Assembly: GCF_008327825.1 (NCBI RefSeq)
Contig: NZ_AP019827.1
Span: 1,984,001-2,048,000 of the forward strand
Length of the DNA: 64,000 bases
Direction: 5' to 3'
From: Leptotrichia shahii
GTDB lineage: Bacteria > Fusobacteriota > Fusobacteriia > Fusobacteriales > Leptotrichiaceae
Below the pieces are notes generated by a model. It made no database searches and was not told where the DNA came from. It saw only the letters and a program-made list of their open reading frames with translations. The translations under genes were made by a program, and so were the position numbers. This document shows positions 16,154-25,007 of this stretch, piece by piece. Position 1 is the first letter of the stretch; each line of letters starts with the position of its first letter.

Positions 16154-16182
16154 ATTATACCTTATTTTTTTACAATAAGCAA
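16154..16182 (-). promoter_or_regulatory. promoter of the ytxH operon
   Basis: On the minus strand TTGCTT (16177-16182), a 17-base spacer and TATAAT (16154-16159) stand 65 bases before the ytxH start. Confidence 0.55.
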
Positions 16183-16404
16183 CTAAATATTTTTATAATG
16201 CACGGCAAACACATCAGTATTTTAAACTATTTCCCTATACTTCTCTATTTTTTTAATAAAACCCTATATCTCAATATTTCCTTGCATCTAACAATATGAC
16301 ATATCTTTTATCCTTCTACTGGATTTCTTTCTAAATGGCAGATCTTAAATATTAATACTGCCAATTTCCTTAGAATATTTATTGATTTTAATTTCTTATA
16401 TTTT

Positions 16405-16470
16405 TGCATTACTTTTTGACAAGGGGTCTTGACCCCCTTGCTGCTATAAACATTAGTTATTACTTAATTT
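16405..16470 (+). repeat. dispersed intergenic repeat, copy 4 (best core)
   Basis: Core TGACAAGGGGTCTTGACCCC followed by CTTG (16417-16440): CAAGGGGTC and GACCCCCTTG form a near-perfect hairpin. Flanked by CTGCTATAAACATTAGTTATTA on the right. The rest of the gap between ytxH and the PSP1 gene (16183-16532) shows no gene. Confidence 0.6.
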
Positions 16471-16532
16471 TTAATAATTTATTTTAGATAAACACTTTTA
16501 GTCTTTTTCATATTTAAGTTTAAATACTAATT

Positions 16533-17039
16533 TTACCAGTAAATTTCCCGTCCATACTTCCCAAAAGCCGATAAAATTCTTCCTTCATCATTTGTCTTAA
16601 TTTGATAAAATTCTACTCTTTTTTTAAATGTCTTATTTACTTCCTTTACCAATTCCCTAAAATCAAGCCTGCTATTAGCTGTAAAATAAAATATTAACTT
16701 ACCTTCATCAAATGTATATTCTCCAATAACAAGATTCATTTCAGGAAGCAGTCTTTTTACAATTTTTTTACATTTAAAATATGCTTCATCTGCTTTTTTA
16801 TCTAAAACTGCTAATTTTTCTATTTCTCCTTCTGACAATTTTCGTTTTACTTCCCTAATTTTTAAATCATCTTGATCATTATTTCCTCTATTTAATGCGA
16901 TTCCGAGAACTATGCCTATTTGTTCTCCACGAATTGTATCTACAAGAACATAATCTCCCTTTTTATAATCTTCTGAATCGCTTATTATAAACGGATAAAC
17001 TTTTTTTGTTTTCCTAAACTTTATATTTATTATCTTCAT
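16533..17039 (-). CDS. Short PSP1-domain protein (RicT/YaaT-like), lacking the cysteine-rich part
   Basis: 168 residues resembling the N-terminal part of RicT/YaaT: an opening beta-domain, a YFKCKKIVKRLLPEMNL helix and the segment YFTANSRLDFRELVK, which is the PSP1 core. Normal RicT proteins are about 270 residues and continue with clustered cysteines that bind an Fe-S cluster. Here the protein ends at FGKYGREIYW, exactly where the family usually has GxCGRxxCC. The gene overlaps radC by four bases (ATGA) and shows no frameshift remnant after the stop. It may be a distinct cluster-free form. Confidence 0.75.
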   Translation of the reverse strand: MKIINIKFRKTKKVYPFIISDSEDYKKGDYVLVDTIRGEQIGIVLGIALNRGNNDQDDLKIREVKRKLSEGEIEKLAVLDKKADEAYFKCKKIVKRLLPEMNLVIGEYTFDEGKLIFYFTANSRLDFRELVKEVNKTFKKRVEFYQIKTNDEGRILSAFGKYGREIYW

Positions 17040-17770
17040 AAAATCCCACCTTCTAAAAAACTGAAATACCCCTTTTCACTTATTATCAAATGATCCAGTA
17101 ACCGTATTTCTATATTCTCAAAAACTTCCTTTACCTTTCTTGTCAGTAAAATATCAGATTCTGACGGTTTTAATGAACCTGATGGATGATTATGCACTAA
17201 AATTACTCCTTTTGCATTATACTCTAAAATTTTTTTTACCAATTCCCTAATATAAACCGTACTTCTATCAATTGTTCCAAAAAAAAGTTCCTCTTCTCGC
17301 AACAATTCATTTTGCGTATTTAAAAACAATACTTTGAATACTTCAATATCCCTATTTAAAAGAGAAAATTCAAGATAATTCAGCAGTTTAAGATTACTTG
17401 AAAGTACAATTCGCTCATTACATACTTTTTTATACAATTCACCTTCTATTATTTCAAATAAAAGTTTAAAAAATACAACTGCCCTTTCAGTTATGTATTT
17501 ATTTTTTTTCAGTTCTTCTTCCGACTGCTTTAAAATCGTATACAAATCCCGATATTTCTCCAAAAGTTCCTTTGCAATTCCTCTGCAATTTTTCCTAGTA
17601 ACCGTATAAGTAAGCAACAGTTCCAAAATTTCGCAATCTGTGAAACCTTTTGCCCCTGTTGACAAAAAACGCTGCCTTAGTTTTTCTCGATGTCCTTTTT
17701 CTTTTTCTTCATCTAGCATTTGTTCAAAATCTGTTTTTTCATTATTTTTATCTCTATTATCCCTCTTCAT
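17036..17770 (-). CDS. radC: RadC-family JAB-domain protein
   Basis: 244 residues from the ATG at 17770, which follows GGGGGGAAA; an upstream in-frame start would lie before this ribosome site. The N-terminal helix-hairpin-helix region contains FTDCEILELLLTYTV, and the C-terminal JAB/MPN metalloprotease-like fold has the motif VHNHPSGSLKPSESD. The original DNA-repair assignment of RadC is disputed in the literature; the biochemical role is uncertain. Overlaps the PSP1 gene by four bases, so both are co-translated. Confidence 0.92.
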   Translation of the reverse strand: MKRDNRDKNNEKTDFEQMLDEEKEKGHREKLRQRFLSTGAKGFTDCEILELLLTYTVTRKNCRGIAKELLEKYRDLYTILKQSEEELKKNKYITERAVVFFKLLFEIIEGELYKKVCNERIVLSSNLKLLNYLEFSLLNRDIEVFKVLFLNTQNELLREEELFFGTIDRSTVYIRELVKKILEYNAKGVILVHNHPSGSLKPSESDILLTRKVKEVFENIEIRLLDHLIISEKGYFSFLEGGIL

Positions 17771-18277
17771 TTTCCCCCCAGAAAATATCAATAATACAAG
17801 CCAAGTTTTTTAAAACATCTTGCTTTTACTCAAATAGTTTACCATAAAACTAAAAAAATGACAAACTAAATTGGATGTATGACGGAGTAAATTATTTAGG
17901 AGCAAATTAAAAATTATATTTTATTTATCGTTTGATCTCTTACTAAAAGAAATTTATAACAACTCTATTGTTTAATGAGAAAATATGAGTTTCTCATATT
18001 ACTAAAATAATATTTTTTTAACAGGGAATCTCTAGTCTATAAAATTTTTGTGTATAATAAAACTGATTTAAAAACGCAAAAGCCATGACTATCTTACTAA
18101 AACTCTAAATTTATATGATTTTTAATAGCTTAATTTTGAATAGATTCGAGTATACTGTCAAAAAATTCCTTATGCTCAATATAAAAATACTCTGACAGTA
18201 AATACTTTATTTAAAAATCTATATGAATAAAAATTATGTCCCTAAAATTTTTACTTTATCATTAAAGGCAAAAAATT
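17771..18277. other. gene-free stretch upstream of the esterase gene
   Basis: About 500 bases without a gene. A decayed copy of the dispersed repeat is likely at 17920-17985 (..TTATATTTTATTTATCG, GATCTCTTA, CTATTGTTTAATG). An inverted repeat TACTGTCA (18153-18160) / TGACAGTA (18193-18200) encloses 32 bases. Nothing else is recognisable. Confidence 0.4.
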
Positions 18278-18305
18278 TTGAAATATAGAAAAATTATGGT
18301 AAAAT
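18278..18305 (+). promoter_or_regulatory. promoter of the esterase gene
   Basis: TTGAAA (18278-18283), a 16-base spacer and TAAAAT (18300-18305) preceded by TGG, giving an extended -10. The start codon is 85 bases downstream behind AAAGGAGG. Confidence 0.5.
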
Positions 18306-18389
18306 TTATCAAAGGCTTTTCTTTAAAATAATGCAATAAAAGAGGTCATTAAGTACATCTAATAAAAAATAGCAAAGGAGGAATTATTT

Positions 18390-19691
18390 ATGAAAAAAAT
18401 ATTATTATTTTTAACAATTTTCAGTATGTTATTATCAACTGGTATTATTTCAGCAGAATCAACTATCACATTAAAAACTGAAAAAATAAAGTATCCTAGA
18501 GGAATAAGAAATGTAACATCAGTAACAGAAGTTTTTGGAACAGGACAACAAATTACACATATTATTTTAGAATTTAATGAAAAGGTAGTAAATTCGCAAT
18601 TAACCAAAAATACTTTTACAGTATCGGATAGAACTGTTGAAAAAATTTATTCAAATGATCGACCAGAAAGGACTGACATTGTAAAAGATGGAAGATATGT
18701 CATTATCGAATTAAATCCAAAAGATAATGGAGCTTCTCTTCGCCTAGAAGGAAATGATGAAGTAGGATTTCAAATGAAAAAGGCAACTTCCAAAATAACT
18801 CAAAAGGAAGATATTTTGTTTACAAATGGTAAAAAATTAGAAAAAAGTATTGCAATACTTGAAAATAATAAAATCAGAAATCTAATTGTGGAAAACTTTA
18901 AGCAATTTGTATACAAGGATCCAAAAACTGGAACAAGTGTGAAGTATAATCTTTATATTCCAAAAAATTATGACAAAAATAAAAAATATCCGCTTGTGCT
19001 GTTTATGCACGATATGGGAGTTTTAAGTGAAGACACAAAAACTACTTTACTTCAGGGAAATGGTGCAATTTCATTTGCAACTCCTGAAGAACAAGCAAGA
19101 CACGAGGCATTTGTACTAGCTCCTCAATATTCAAGACAAGTAGTAGACGACAATGGAGATATTACAAGTGATTTGGATGCAACTGTAAATTTGATAAGAG
19201 ATTACTTACTTTTAAAATACAGCATTGATGAAAAAAAATTATATGCAACAGGGCAATCAATGGGGGGAATGATGGCTATTGTCATGAACTATAAATATCC
19301 AGAATTATTTGCCGCTTCATATTTAGTAGCTTGCCAATGGGATCCAAAAGAAGTATCTACTATGGCGAAAAACAATTTATGGATAACAGTTTCAACTGGC
19401 GATGTAAAAGCCTATCCAGGAATGAATGCAATTACAAGTGAACTTATAAAAAGAGGGGCAGCAGTAGCCAAAGACACTTGGAGAGCTGATTATACAGATG
19501 CACAATTTCTAGAAGGTGCACGAAAGGTTATTGCCCAAAAGTCAAATATAAAATACACAACACTTGAAAAAGGCACAAATCCATATTTGCCAAAAGATGC
19601 CAATCCAGGTTCAGAACACTCTGGAACTTGGAAAGTAGCCTATAACATACCTGGAATAAAAGATTGGATGTTTTTACAAGCAAAACAATGA
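18390..19691 (+). CDS. Secreted alpha/beta-hydrolase esterase with N-terminal Ig-like domain
   Basis: 433 residues with a signal peptide (1-22, ending ISAES). An Ig-like domain of about residues 25-150 precedes a hydrolase domain that carries the nucleophile motif GQSMG and a C-terminal His region (SEHSGTW). This is the architecture of EstA-type esterases with an N-terminal Ig-like domain, related to poly-hydroxybutyrate or feruloyl-type esterases and S9 peptidases. It is exported to the periplasm or outside. The substrate cannot be inferred. It has its own promoter, and a YwaF-like gene follows after 74 bases. Confidence 0.85.
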   Translation: MKKILLFLTIFSMLLSTGIISAESTITLKTEKIKYPRGIRNVTSVTEVFGTGQQITHIILEFNEKVVNSQLTKNTFTVSDRTVEKIYSNDRPERTDIVKDGRYVIIELNPKDNGASLRLEGNDEVGFQMKKATSKITQKEDILFTNGKKLEKSIAILENNKIRNLIVENFKQFVYKDPKTGTSVKYNLYIPKNYDKNKKYPLVLFMHDMGVLSEDTKTTLLQGNGAISFATPEEQARHEAFVLAPQYSRQVVDDNGDITSDLDATVNLIRDYLLLKYSIDEKKLYATGQSMGGMMAIVMNYKYPELFAASYLVACQWDPKEVSTMAKNNLWITVSTGDVKAYPGMNAITSELIKRGAAVAKDTWRADYTDAQFLEGARKVIAQKSNIKYTTLEKGTNPYLPKDANPGSEHSGTWKVAYNIPGIKDWMFLQAKQ

Positions 19692-19765
19692 AAAGCACTA
19701 AGAAATTTTAAGTAAAAATAATAAGAAAAGAAAAAAAATAAAAAAGAAACAAGAAAGGAGAAATT

Positions 19766-20449
19766 TTGACTTTTAGTTATTTTAGTCCTATTCACATAGA
19801 AACTTTTGTAGTATCAACTTTAATTTGTATATTTTTATTTTACATTCCAAAAATTTTTAAAAATATAGATATAAAAAAATATTCAACATTTTTAGGTTAT
19901 TTTTTACTAATATTTAAAATAATCGACTCAATTTACAGGTTAATGTATCAAAATGAGCCTATAACCAACGTTACGCCAATACATCTTTGCAACTTTGCAG
20001 CAATTTTTGCAGGATTATATTTGATTTTCAGAACAAAATTTTTATATAATGTAGTCTATTATTTAACTTTCGGCCCAGTTTTAGCATTAATTTTACCTGG
20101 AATAATCTATTATCATGACAATTATTACGTATATATTTTTATGATAATGCACGCACTTATAGTATTTACAGCTTTTTTTGGATATACTTATTTGCATGAA
20201 AAACCTTCAAAAAAAGGACTTATTCAGTCAGTAATTACATTACTTGCCATATTTTTATATGCATTTATCTACAATCATATTTTCAAAGGAATAAATGCAA
20301 TGTTTTTAAAAAGTCATATCATTTCACAAGTAAGTTTTATAAAACCAATTTGGATATATGATATTGTTTTAATATTGACAATGATTTTTTTACAATTTTT
20401 ACTGTATCTTCCAATTATGAAAGAAAGTAATAAAAAAATTAAGAAGTGA
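19766..20449 (+). CDS. YwaF/TIGR02206-like polytopic membrane protein
   Basis: 227 residues with about seven transmembrane helices. The conserved segment TPIHLCNFAAIFAG in the third helix and the GIIYYHDNYY region fit the YwaF family. The start is TTG at 19766, five bases after AGGAG. Function of the family is not established. It shares the + strand with the upstream esterase but nothing ties the two functionally. Confidence 0.7.
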   Translation: MTFSYFSPIHIETFVVSTLICIFLFYIPKIFKNIDIKKYSTFLGYFLLIFKIIDSIYRLMYQNEPITNVTPIHLCNFAAIFAGLYLIFRTKFLYNVVYYLTFGPVLALILPGIIYYHDNYYVYIFMIMHALIVFTAFFGYTYLHEKPSKKGLIQSVITLLAIFLYAFIYNHIFKGINAMFLKSHIISQVSFIKPIWIYDIVLILTMIFLQFLLYLPIMKESNKKIKK

Positions 20450-20466
20450 AAAAATTAAGAAGAAAG

Positions 20467-20533
20467 AAAAAGTACACCACTGATATTAGTATTATTCTGT
20501 ATATATGATTTTAGTAATTAGGTGTACTTTTTT
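20467..20533. terminator. bidirectional terminator between ywaF-like gene and spoVG
   Basis: AAAAAGTACACC (20467-20478) and GGTGTACTTTTTT (20521-20533) form a strong stem with T-runs on both strands, placed between convergent genes. The loop is long (42 bases). Confidence 0.7.
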
Positions 20534-20543
20534 AGTAAAAATA

Positions 20544-20828
20544 TTATTCAGCTTCAGTATGAGCTGCCTTTTCCTGTTCAAATTTTTCTAAAACAACTTT
20601 TGTTATTTCAGAACGAAGTTCAGGCTTTATTGGATGAACTATATCTTTGAATTCTCCATTTGGCATTCTTCTCGATGGCATTGCCACAAAAAGTCCATTT
20701 TGCCCTTCAATTATTTTTAATCCGTGAATGACAAAACTCTCATCAAATGTGATATCAGCATAAGCCTTCAATCTCTCGATATTTTCTGTCTGTTTTCCAA
20801 TTCTAATACGAATATCAGTTACTTTCAT
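20544..20828 (-). CDS. spoVG: SpoVG RNA/DNA-binding regulatory protein
   Basis: 94 residues, nearly the whole conserved SpoVG core: the N-terminus VTDIRIRI, the central KIIEGQNGLFVAMPSRR and the downstream HPIKPELRSEI. SpoVG proteins bind RNA and DNA and act as global post-transcriptional regulators in many non-sporulating bacteria. Single gene on the minus strand with its own promoter. Confidence 0.95.
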   Translation of the reverse strand: MKVTDIRIRIGKQTENIERLKAYADITFDESFVIHGLKIIEGQNGLFVAMPSRRMPNGEFKDIVHPIKPELRSEITKVVLEKFEQEKAAHTEAE

Positions 20829-20867
20829 AAATCTTCTCCTTGTTTTATAGTTTTATTTTTCATTACA

Positions 20868-20896
20868 ATTATACCTTATTTATTGTAAAAAACAAG
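20868..20896 (-). promoter_or_regulatory. promoter of spoVG
   Basis: On the minus strand CTTGTT (20891-20896), a 17-base spacer and TATAAT (20868-20873), 40 bases before the start codon. The ribosome site AAGGAGAAG follows. Confidence 0.5.
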
Positions 20897-20956
20897 AGAA
20901 AAAATGATAAAGATATCACATTTACTCAATTTATTTAAGATAACTTTAAAAACAAA

Positions 20957-21202
20957 TTATCCAATTATTTCTATATATTCATCAATAAATTCTTTTTTTA
21001 AACTTTCAGGCGGTAAATCTAGCACTTTTACCTTTATATTTTTATTAAAATACTTTATTTCAAAAATATCGCCTTTTTTCACATCATAAGAAGATTTTTT
21101 AGGATCTCCGTTTATAACGATATTTCCATTATCTGCAAGCTCCTTTGCTACAGTTCTTCTTTTTATAATTCTTGTTACCTTTAAAAATTTATCTAAACGC
21201 AT
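20957..21202 (-). CDS. rqcP: S4-domain RNA-binding protein (RqcP/HslR-like)
   Basis: 81 residues consisting almost entirely of an S4 domain: the start MRLDKFLKVTRIIKRR, then ELADNGNIVING and PKKSSYDVKKGD. Small stand-alone S4 proteins of this size are RqcP, which acts in ribosome-associated quality control on stalled 50S-peptidyl-tRNA, or the related HslR. Symbol assigned by size and sequence type. It lies 25 bases after the PhnD-like gene. Confidence 0.8.
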   Translation of the reverse strand: MRLDKFLKVTRIIKRRTVAKELADNGNIVINGDPKKSSYDVKKGDIFEIKYFNKNIKVKVLDLPPESLKKEFIDEYIEIIG

Positions 21203-21227
21203 TTTTTATTTTACTCCTAAATTTCCA

Positions 21228-22220
21228 TTATTTTATATTTTTCATCCCTTCATACCATGCTGTATTTGTTTCTACAAATCCAACATTGTCATTTTCCTTT
21301 AGGAACAATCCTCTTACTTTACTCTTTTTATTACTGAAAATATGTGGATTATCAGTTGTTGACTTAGCCATTAGAGCCTTTTTTATCTTTTCTTGATCTT
21401 CCTTTGATAAAGTTCTTGTATTAAATACAATTGGTCCATTATAAACAGGAATTGATTTTATAACTGTAAAACTTTTCCCTGCAAATTCTCCAAATGGTGC
21501 AACTGCTCCTTTTTTAACTTTATATGTAGCCCCTGAATTAAAGTCTTTTCCAGCAACTAATTCATATATTGTAAATGATTTTGGAATAGCAAATGTCGCA
21601 ACATCAACATCCCCTTTAAATAACATAACTTGAGTTCCAGGATGTGAATTTCCAAACATAACTTTTGAAAACACCTTATTTCCCAATAATTCGTCTGTAT
21701 TTTTTAGTCCAAATTCCTTTACAATTACCTCTCCAGGCACTTTAAATCCAGATGTAGAACTATTTGTAACAAATCCTATTGATTTGCCTTTAATCTTTTT
21801 CAGGTCAAACCCATCTCCAGAACGGTATTTATCGGCATCTTCTCCTCTTACTGCGATAAAGCTGTAATAAAGGGCATCTTTTAACGTTCCACTTTCTCCT
21901 GAATTTGTCAGCACAGCTTCAATATCCTTTGTACGCTTTCTAGCATTCAAATATGCTTCTGCTCCAATATATGCAATTTGTGATTGCCCAGAAACAATAT
22001 TTTCCACCGTAATATTATAATCAGTTGTCGTAACAATCTCAACCTTTTTACCAGTCGCTTCCTGCACAATCCGTGCAAATTCTTCCCTTGATTTCTTCAA
22101 CGAATCATTAGTTTCATTTGGCAAAAACACAATTTTAATTGTATCATTCTTTTTCCCGCAACTAATTGCAAATAAAAAAACTATTACCAGTAACAAACTT
22201 CTCAAAATATTTTTTTTCAT
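21228..22220 (-). CDS. PhnD-like ABC-transporter substrate-binding lipoprotein
   Basis: 330 residues from the ATG at 22220 behind GGAGG; a longer frame upstream has no ribosome site. The signal peptide ends in lipobox AISC (Cys21). The mature part is a type-II periplasmic binding fold of the phosphate/phosphite/phosphonate group, with KIVFLPNETND, AYIGAEAYL and the SSTSGFKVPG ligand-loop segment. No permease or ATPase gene is adjacent, so it is an orphan binding protein here. The ligand is uncertain: phosphonate, phosphite or another small anion. Confidence 0.85.
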   Translation of the reverse strand: MKKNILRSLLLVIVFLFAISCGKKNDTIKIVFLPNETNDSLKKSREEFARIVQEATGKKVEIVTTTDYNITVENIVSGQSQIAYIGAEAYLNARKRTKDIEAVLTNSGESGTLKDALYYSFIAVRGEDADKYRSGDGFDLKKIKGKSIGFVTNSSTSGFKVPGEVIVKEFGLKNTDELLGNKVFSKVMFGNSHPGTQVMLFKGDVDVATFAIPKSFTIYELVAGKDFNSGATYKVKKGAVAPFGEFAGKSFTVIKSIPVYNGPIVFNTRTLSKEDQEKIKKALMAKSTTDNPHIFSNKKSKVRGLFLKENDNVGFVETNTAWYEGMKNIK

Positions 22221-22330
22221 AATACCTCCATCATAAAATAATCTAAAATTTTTTATATTATAACATTTGTTATTTTCATAGTCAATTCTAAAAATTTTTA
22301 AAATAAAAAAACAATTTACCAAATATATAA

Positions 22331-22435
22331 TACTAAACTTCGTTTAAAAATAGAAGTTGTATTTTATATTATTTGCTAATATGGAGCCTTGACCCCCTTG
22401 CAAATAATTTTATAACCAGTCCTCTGTTTAAATGA
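22331..22435 (+). repeat. dispersed intergenic repeat, copy 5
   Basis: Left flank TACTAAACTTCGTTTAAAAA, a core with only the right arm well kept (CTTGACCCCCTTG, 22388-22400) and right flank TTATAACCAGTCCTCTGTTT. It fills the gap between the PhnD-like and biotin-ligase genes. Confidence 0.6.
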
Positions 22436-22451
22436 AAAATCGTATAAAAAT

Positions 22452-23195
22452 TTAAAAAATAATTTTTTCAAAAACCTCTCCAATCGAAAAACTTCTAATC
22501 ACAATTTTCCCATTTTCATCTTGTTTTACTAATACTTCAATTTCTCCATTTTCATTGATATCTCGTACAACTCCTGAAACAGCTTCATTTCCAAATTTTA
22601 ATTCTATTTCCTTATTTTTCAAATAATTTATTTCATTTATTTCAGTTAAAATATCTTCCCACAATCCATTTTCCAAATTTTCACACAATATTTGAAATTC
22701 AAAAACAATATTTTTTACAATTTCATCAATTTCATATTTTTTATTTGTTGCTTGTGTCAATGAAATAGCTTTATTTTTTAAAGTTCCAGGCAATATATTG
22801 TTGACATTTATCCCAATTCCAACAATATAGACATCATCTATTTTTTCCATCAAAATCCCGCACAATTTCTTATTTTCCAAATAAATATCATTTGTCCACT
22901 TAAATTTATATTCTAAATTTTCAATTCCCTTTAATCCCCTTATTGTCGCAAGTCCAGCAATTAAAGGCAATTTCAAATAATCCTCAATTTTCCAGTTTTC
23001 CCTTTCCTTCAAAAAAAAGCTAAAAATAGCCATTCCTTCCATAGAAATCCAGTCATTCCGCCTACGTGCCCTCCCATGAGTCTGATTTTTAGCACAAATA
23101 ACATCAAATTCCTCATAATTTTTATGATTTCTTTCCAAATAATCATTTGTTGAATCCAATTCATTAAATTTATATAGATTTATATTTTTTTTCAT
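22452..23195 (-). CDS. birA: Biotin-[acetyl-CoA-carboxylase] ligase (first of two)
   Basis: 247 residues, catalytic type without the N-terminal repressor domain. It has the biotinyl-AMP loop with basic residues HGRARRRNDW, the KWTNDIYLENKKLCGILME motif, the GIGINVN motif and a C-terminal SH3-like cap. It attaches biotin to a carrier lysine; the obvious substrate is the decarboxylase carrier subunit encoded 1.4 kb upstream on the same strand. A terminator separates it from the decarboxylase beta gene, so it may be transcribed separately. A second ligase gene lies at 33441. Confidence 0.92.
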   Translation of the reverse strand: MKKNINLYKFNELDSTNDYLERNHKNYEEFDVICAKNQTHGRARRRNDWISMEGMAIFSFFLKERENWKIEDYLKLPLIAGLATIRGLKGIENLEYKFKWTNDIYLENKKLCGILMEKIDDVYIVGIGINVNNILPGTLKNKAISLTQATNKKYEIDEIVKNIVFEFQILCENLENGLWEDILTEINEINYLKNKEIELKFGNEAVSGVVRDINENGEIEVLVKQDENGKIVIRSFSIGEVFEKIIF

Positions 23196-23284
23196 TTTTT
23201 CTCCTTTATTATGAATTTAGTTATTTTTAAAAATCTAAAAATCAAAATAAATATAGCATTTATGTAATTTTATTTCCCCTATTT

Positions 23285-23350
23285 CTCAACTCCTGACAAG
23301 GAATCTTAGCTCTTTGTAGTTATAGATACTGCTGTTATTCAATATTTATT
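23285..23350 (+). repeat. dispersed intergenic repeat, copy 6
   Basis: Core CTGACAAGGAATCTTAGCTC followed by TTTGTAGTTATAGATACTG. Same order as copy 1, lying between the decarboxylase terminator and birA. Confidence 0.5.
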
Positions 23351-23378
23351 ACTTCTACAATTGCCTATATTATGAATT

Positions 23379-23423
23379 AAAAAAACACTCCCATTAAATG
23401 CAATACTTCAAAATTAATGAGAG
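23379..23423 (-). terminator. terminator of the Na+-decarboxylase operon
   Basis: On the minus strand CTCTCATTAA pairs with TTAATGGGAG (one mismatch) and is followed by TGTTTTTTT, eight bases after the beta-subunit stop codon. Confidence 0.75.
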
Positions 23424-23430
23424 CCGTAAT

Positions 23431-24549
23431 TTATCTAAATATTATTAAAAGAGTTCCCGCTGCTACAGCCGATCCAATTACACCAGCTATATTTGGTCCC
23501 ATTGCATGCATTAGCAAAAAGTTTTTGGGATTTTCAGATTGTCCTATTTTTTGAACAACTCTTGCCGCCATCGGCACTGCAGAAACTCCCGCTGCTCCAA
23601 TCATTGGATTTACTTTTCCTTTTGTAAATTTATACATTATTTTTCCAAACAGTACTCCTCCCACTGTTCCAAAAGAAAATGCAATTAATCCAAGAATAAT
23701 AATTTTTATTGTTACAAGACTTAAAAAACGTTCTCCATCAGCAGTCGCTCCAACTGTCATTCCAAGCACAATTGTAATACAGTATAACATAGCCCCTCTT
23801 ACATGTTCAACTAAATTTGAAACTATGCCAACTTCCTTTATAAGATTTCCAAGCATTAACATTCCAATTAACGGAGCTGATGATGGAACTAGAAGAATAA
23901 CTACGATTGTTACTGCAATTGGAAAAATTATTTTTTCCCTCTGGCTTACATATCTAAGCTGCTTCATTTCAACCATTCTTTCCTTTTTAGTTGTTAATAA
24001 TTTTATAATTGGCGGCTGAATTACAGGTACAAGAGCCATATAGGAATAAGCTGCAATGGCAATTGAGCCCAGTAAATGTGGTGCCAGCTTTGTCGTCAAG
24101 TAAATAGCAGTTGGTCCGTCAGCTCCTCCAATAATTCCAATTGAAGCCGCTTCTTTTCCTGTCAATCCCAGTGAAATCGCTCCAAGAAATGCCACAAAAA
24201 TTCCAAGCTGTGCAGCCGCTCCCAGTAAAAGGCTTTTCGGATTTGCAATAAGCGGTCCAAAATCAGTACTTGCCCCTATCGCCAAGAATATTAATGGCGG
24301 ATAAATTCCCAATTTTACTCCTTGATACAAATAGTAAAGAAGTCCGCCTTTTTCCATAAGTCCTTCATTTGCCACAGCAGGTAAGTTTGCAAGTAACATT
24401 CCAAAGGAAATTGGGAGCAGCAAATAAGGTTCATATTGTTTTTTTATTGCTAAGTATAGTAAAATTAGGGAAATTATTATCATGATTAACTGCCTTCCAG
24501 TTATCATAGATATTCCTGTTGTCCCGTAAAGAATCTTTAGTAGTTCCAT
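23431..24549 (-). CDS. oadB: Na+-translocating decarboxylase beta subunit
   Basis: 372 residues, an integral membrane carboxybiotin decarboxylase with about nine helices. Family motifs include FLAIGASTDFGPLIANP and the GGADGPTAIYL sodium/carboxybiotin site; the C-terminus has SAVPMAARVVQ and HAMGPNIAGVIGSA. It decarboxylates carboxybiotin on the carrier subunit and couples this to Na+ export. Preceded by the biotin carrier, gamma and alpha genes on the same strand. The length is slightly short of some family members but complete. Confidence 0.95.
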   Translation of the reverse strand: MELLKILYGTTGISMITGRQLIMIIISLILLYLAIKKQYEPYLLLPISFGMLLANLPAVANEGLMEKGGLLYYLYQGVKLGIYPPLIFLAIGASTDFGPLIANPKSLLLGAAAQLGIFVAFLGAISLGLTGKEAASIGIIGGADGPTAIYLTTKLAPHLLGSIAIAAYSYMALVPVIQPPIIKLLTTKKERMVEMKQLRYVSQREKIIFPIAVTIVVILLVPSSAPLIGMLMLGNLIKEVGIVSNLVEHVRGAMLYCITIVLGMTVGATADGERFLSLVTIKIIILGLIAFSFGTVGGVLFGKIMYKFTKGKVNPMIGAAGVSAVPMAARVVQKIGQSENPKNFLLMHAMGPNIAGVIGSAVAAGTLLIIFR

Positions 24550-24602
24550 TTGAAAACCATTCCTTTCCTTAGGTTTTTAGTAATATTTGGATTTAAAGCA
24601 AT

Positions 24603-24986
24603 TTAGGATAATACAGCTAAAATATCATCGGTATTTACTTTATCCCCTTTTGTCACTTTAATCACATCTATAACTCCATCGCAAGGTGCTACAATTGGAT
24701 TTTCCATTTTCATTGCTTCTAAAATAACGATTTCATCTCCAGCTTTTACTTTTTCTCCAATTTTTACTTTAATATCCACAACAAGTCCTTGCATAGGAGC
24801 TTTTACTACTTGACTTCTTCCAGTTCCCCCTTGTAAAGAACGATTTTCATTTTTATCTATTTTTTGTTTATTGTTTGAATCAGCTGAAGTTTCAATTGCC
24901 CCATTTTTTTCTGTAATTTCTTCCACTTCCACTTCATAAACTTTTTCTCCAATTCTGATTTTATACAGTTTAATCATATTTGTCAT
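24603..24986 (-). CDS. Biotin carboxyl-carrier subunit of the Na+ decarboxylase
   Basis: 127 residues. An N-terminal strand region and a Ser/Asn/Lys linker (about 30-55) precede a biotinyl domain from about residue 58 ([12 protein letters not shown]), with biotin attachment Lys93 in EAMKMENP. The alpha subunit upstream lacks this domain, so the carrier is a separate polypeptide as in glutaconyl- and methylmalonyl-CoA decarboxylases. It is the likely substrate of one or both biotin ligases in the window. Two in-frame ATGs (24986, 24977) are possible starts. Confidence 0.92.
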   Translation of the reverse strand: MTNMIKLYKIRIGEKVYEVEVEEITEKNGAIETSADSNNKQKIDKNENRSLQGGTGRSQVVKAPMQGLVVDIKVKIGEKVKAGDEIVILEAMKMENPIVAPCDGVIDVIKVTKGDKVNTDDILAVLS

Positions 24987-25007
24987 GCCCCTTTATATTT
25001 TTAGATT

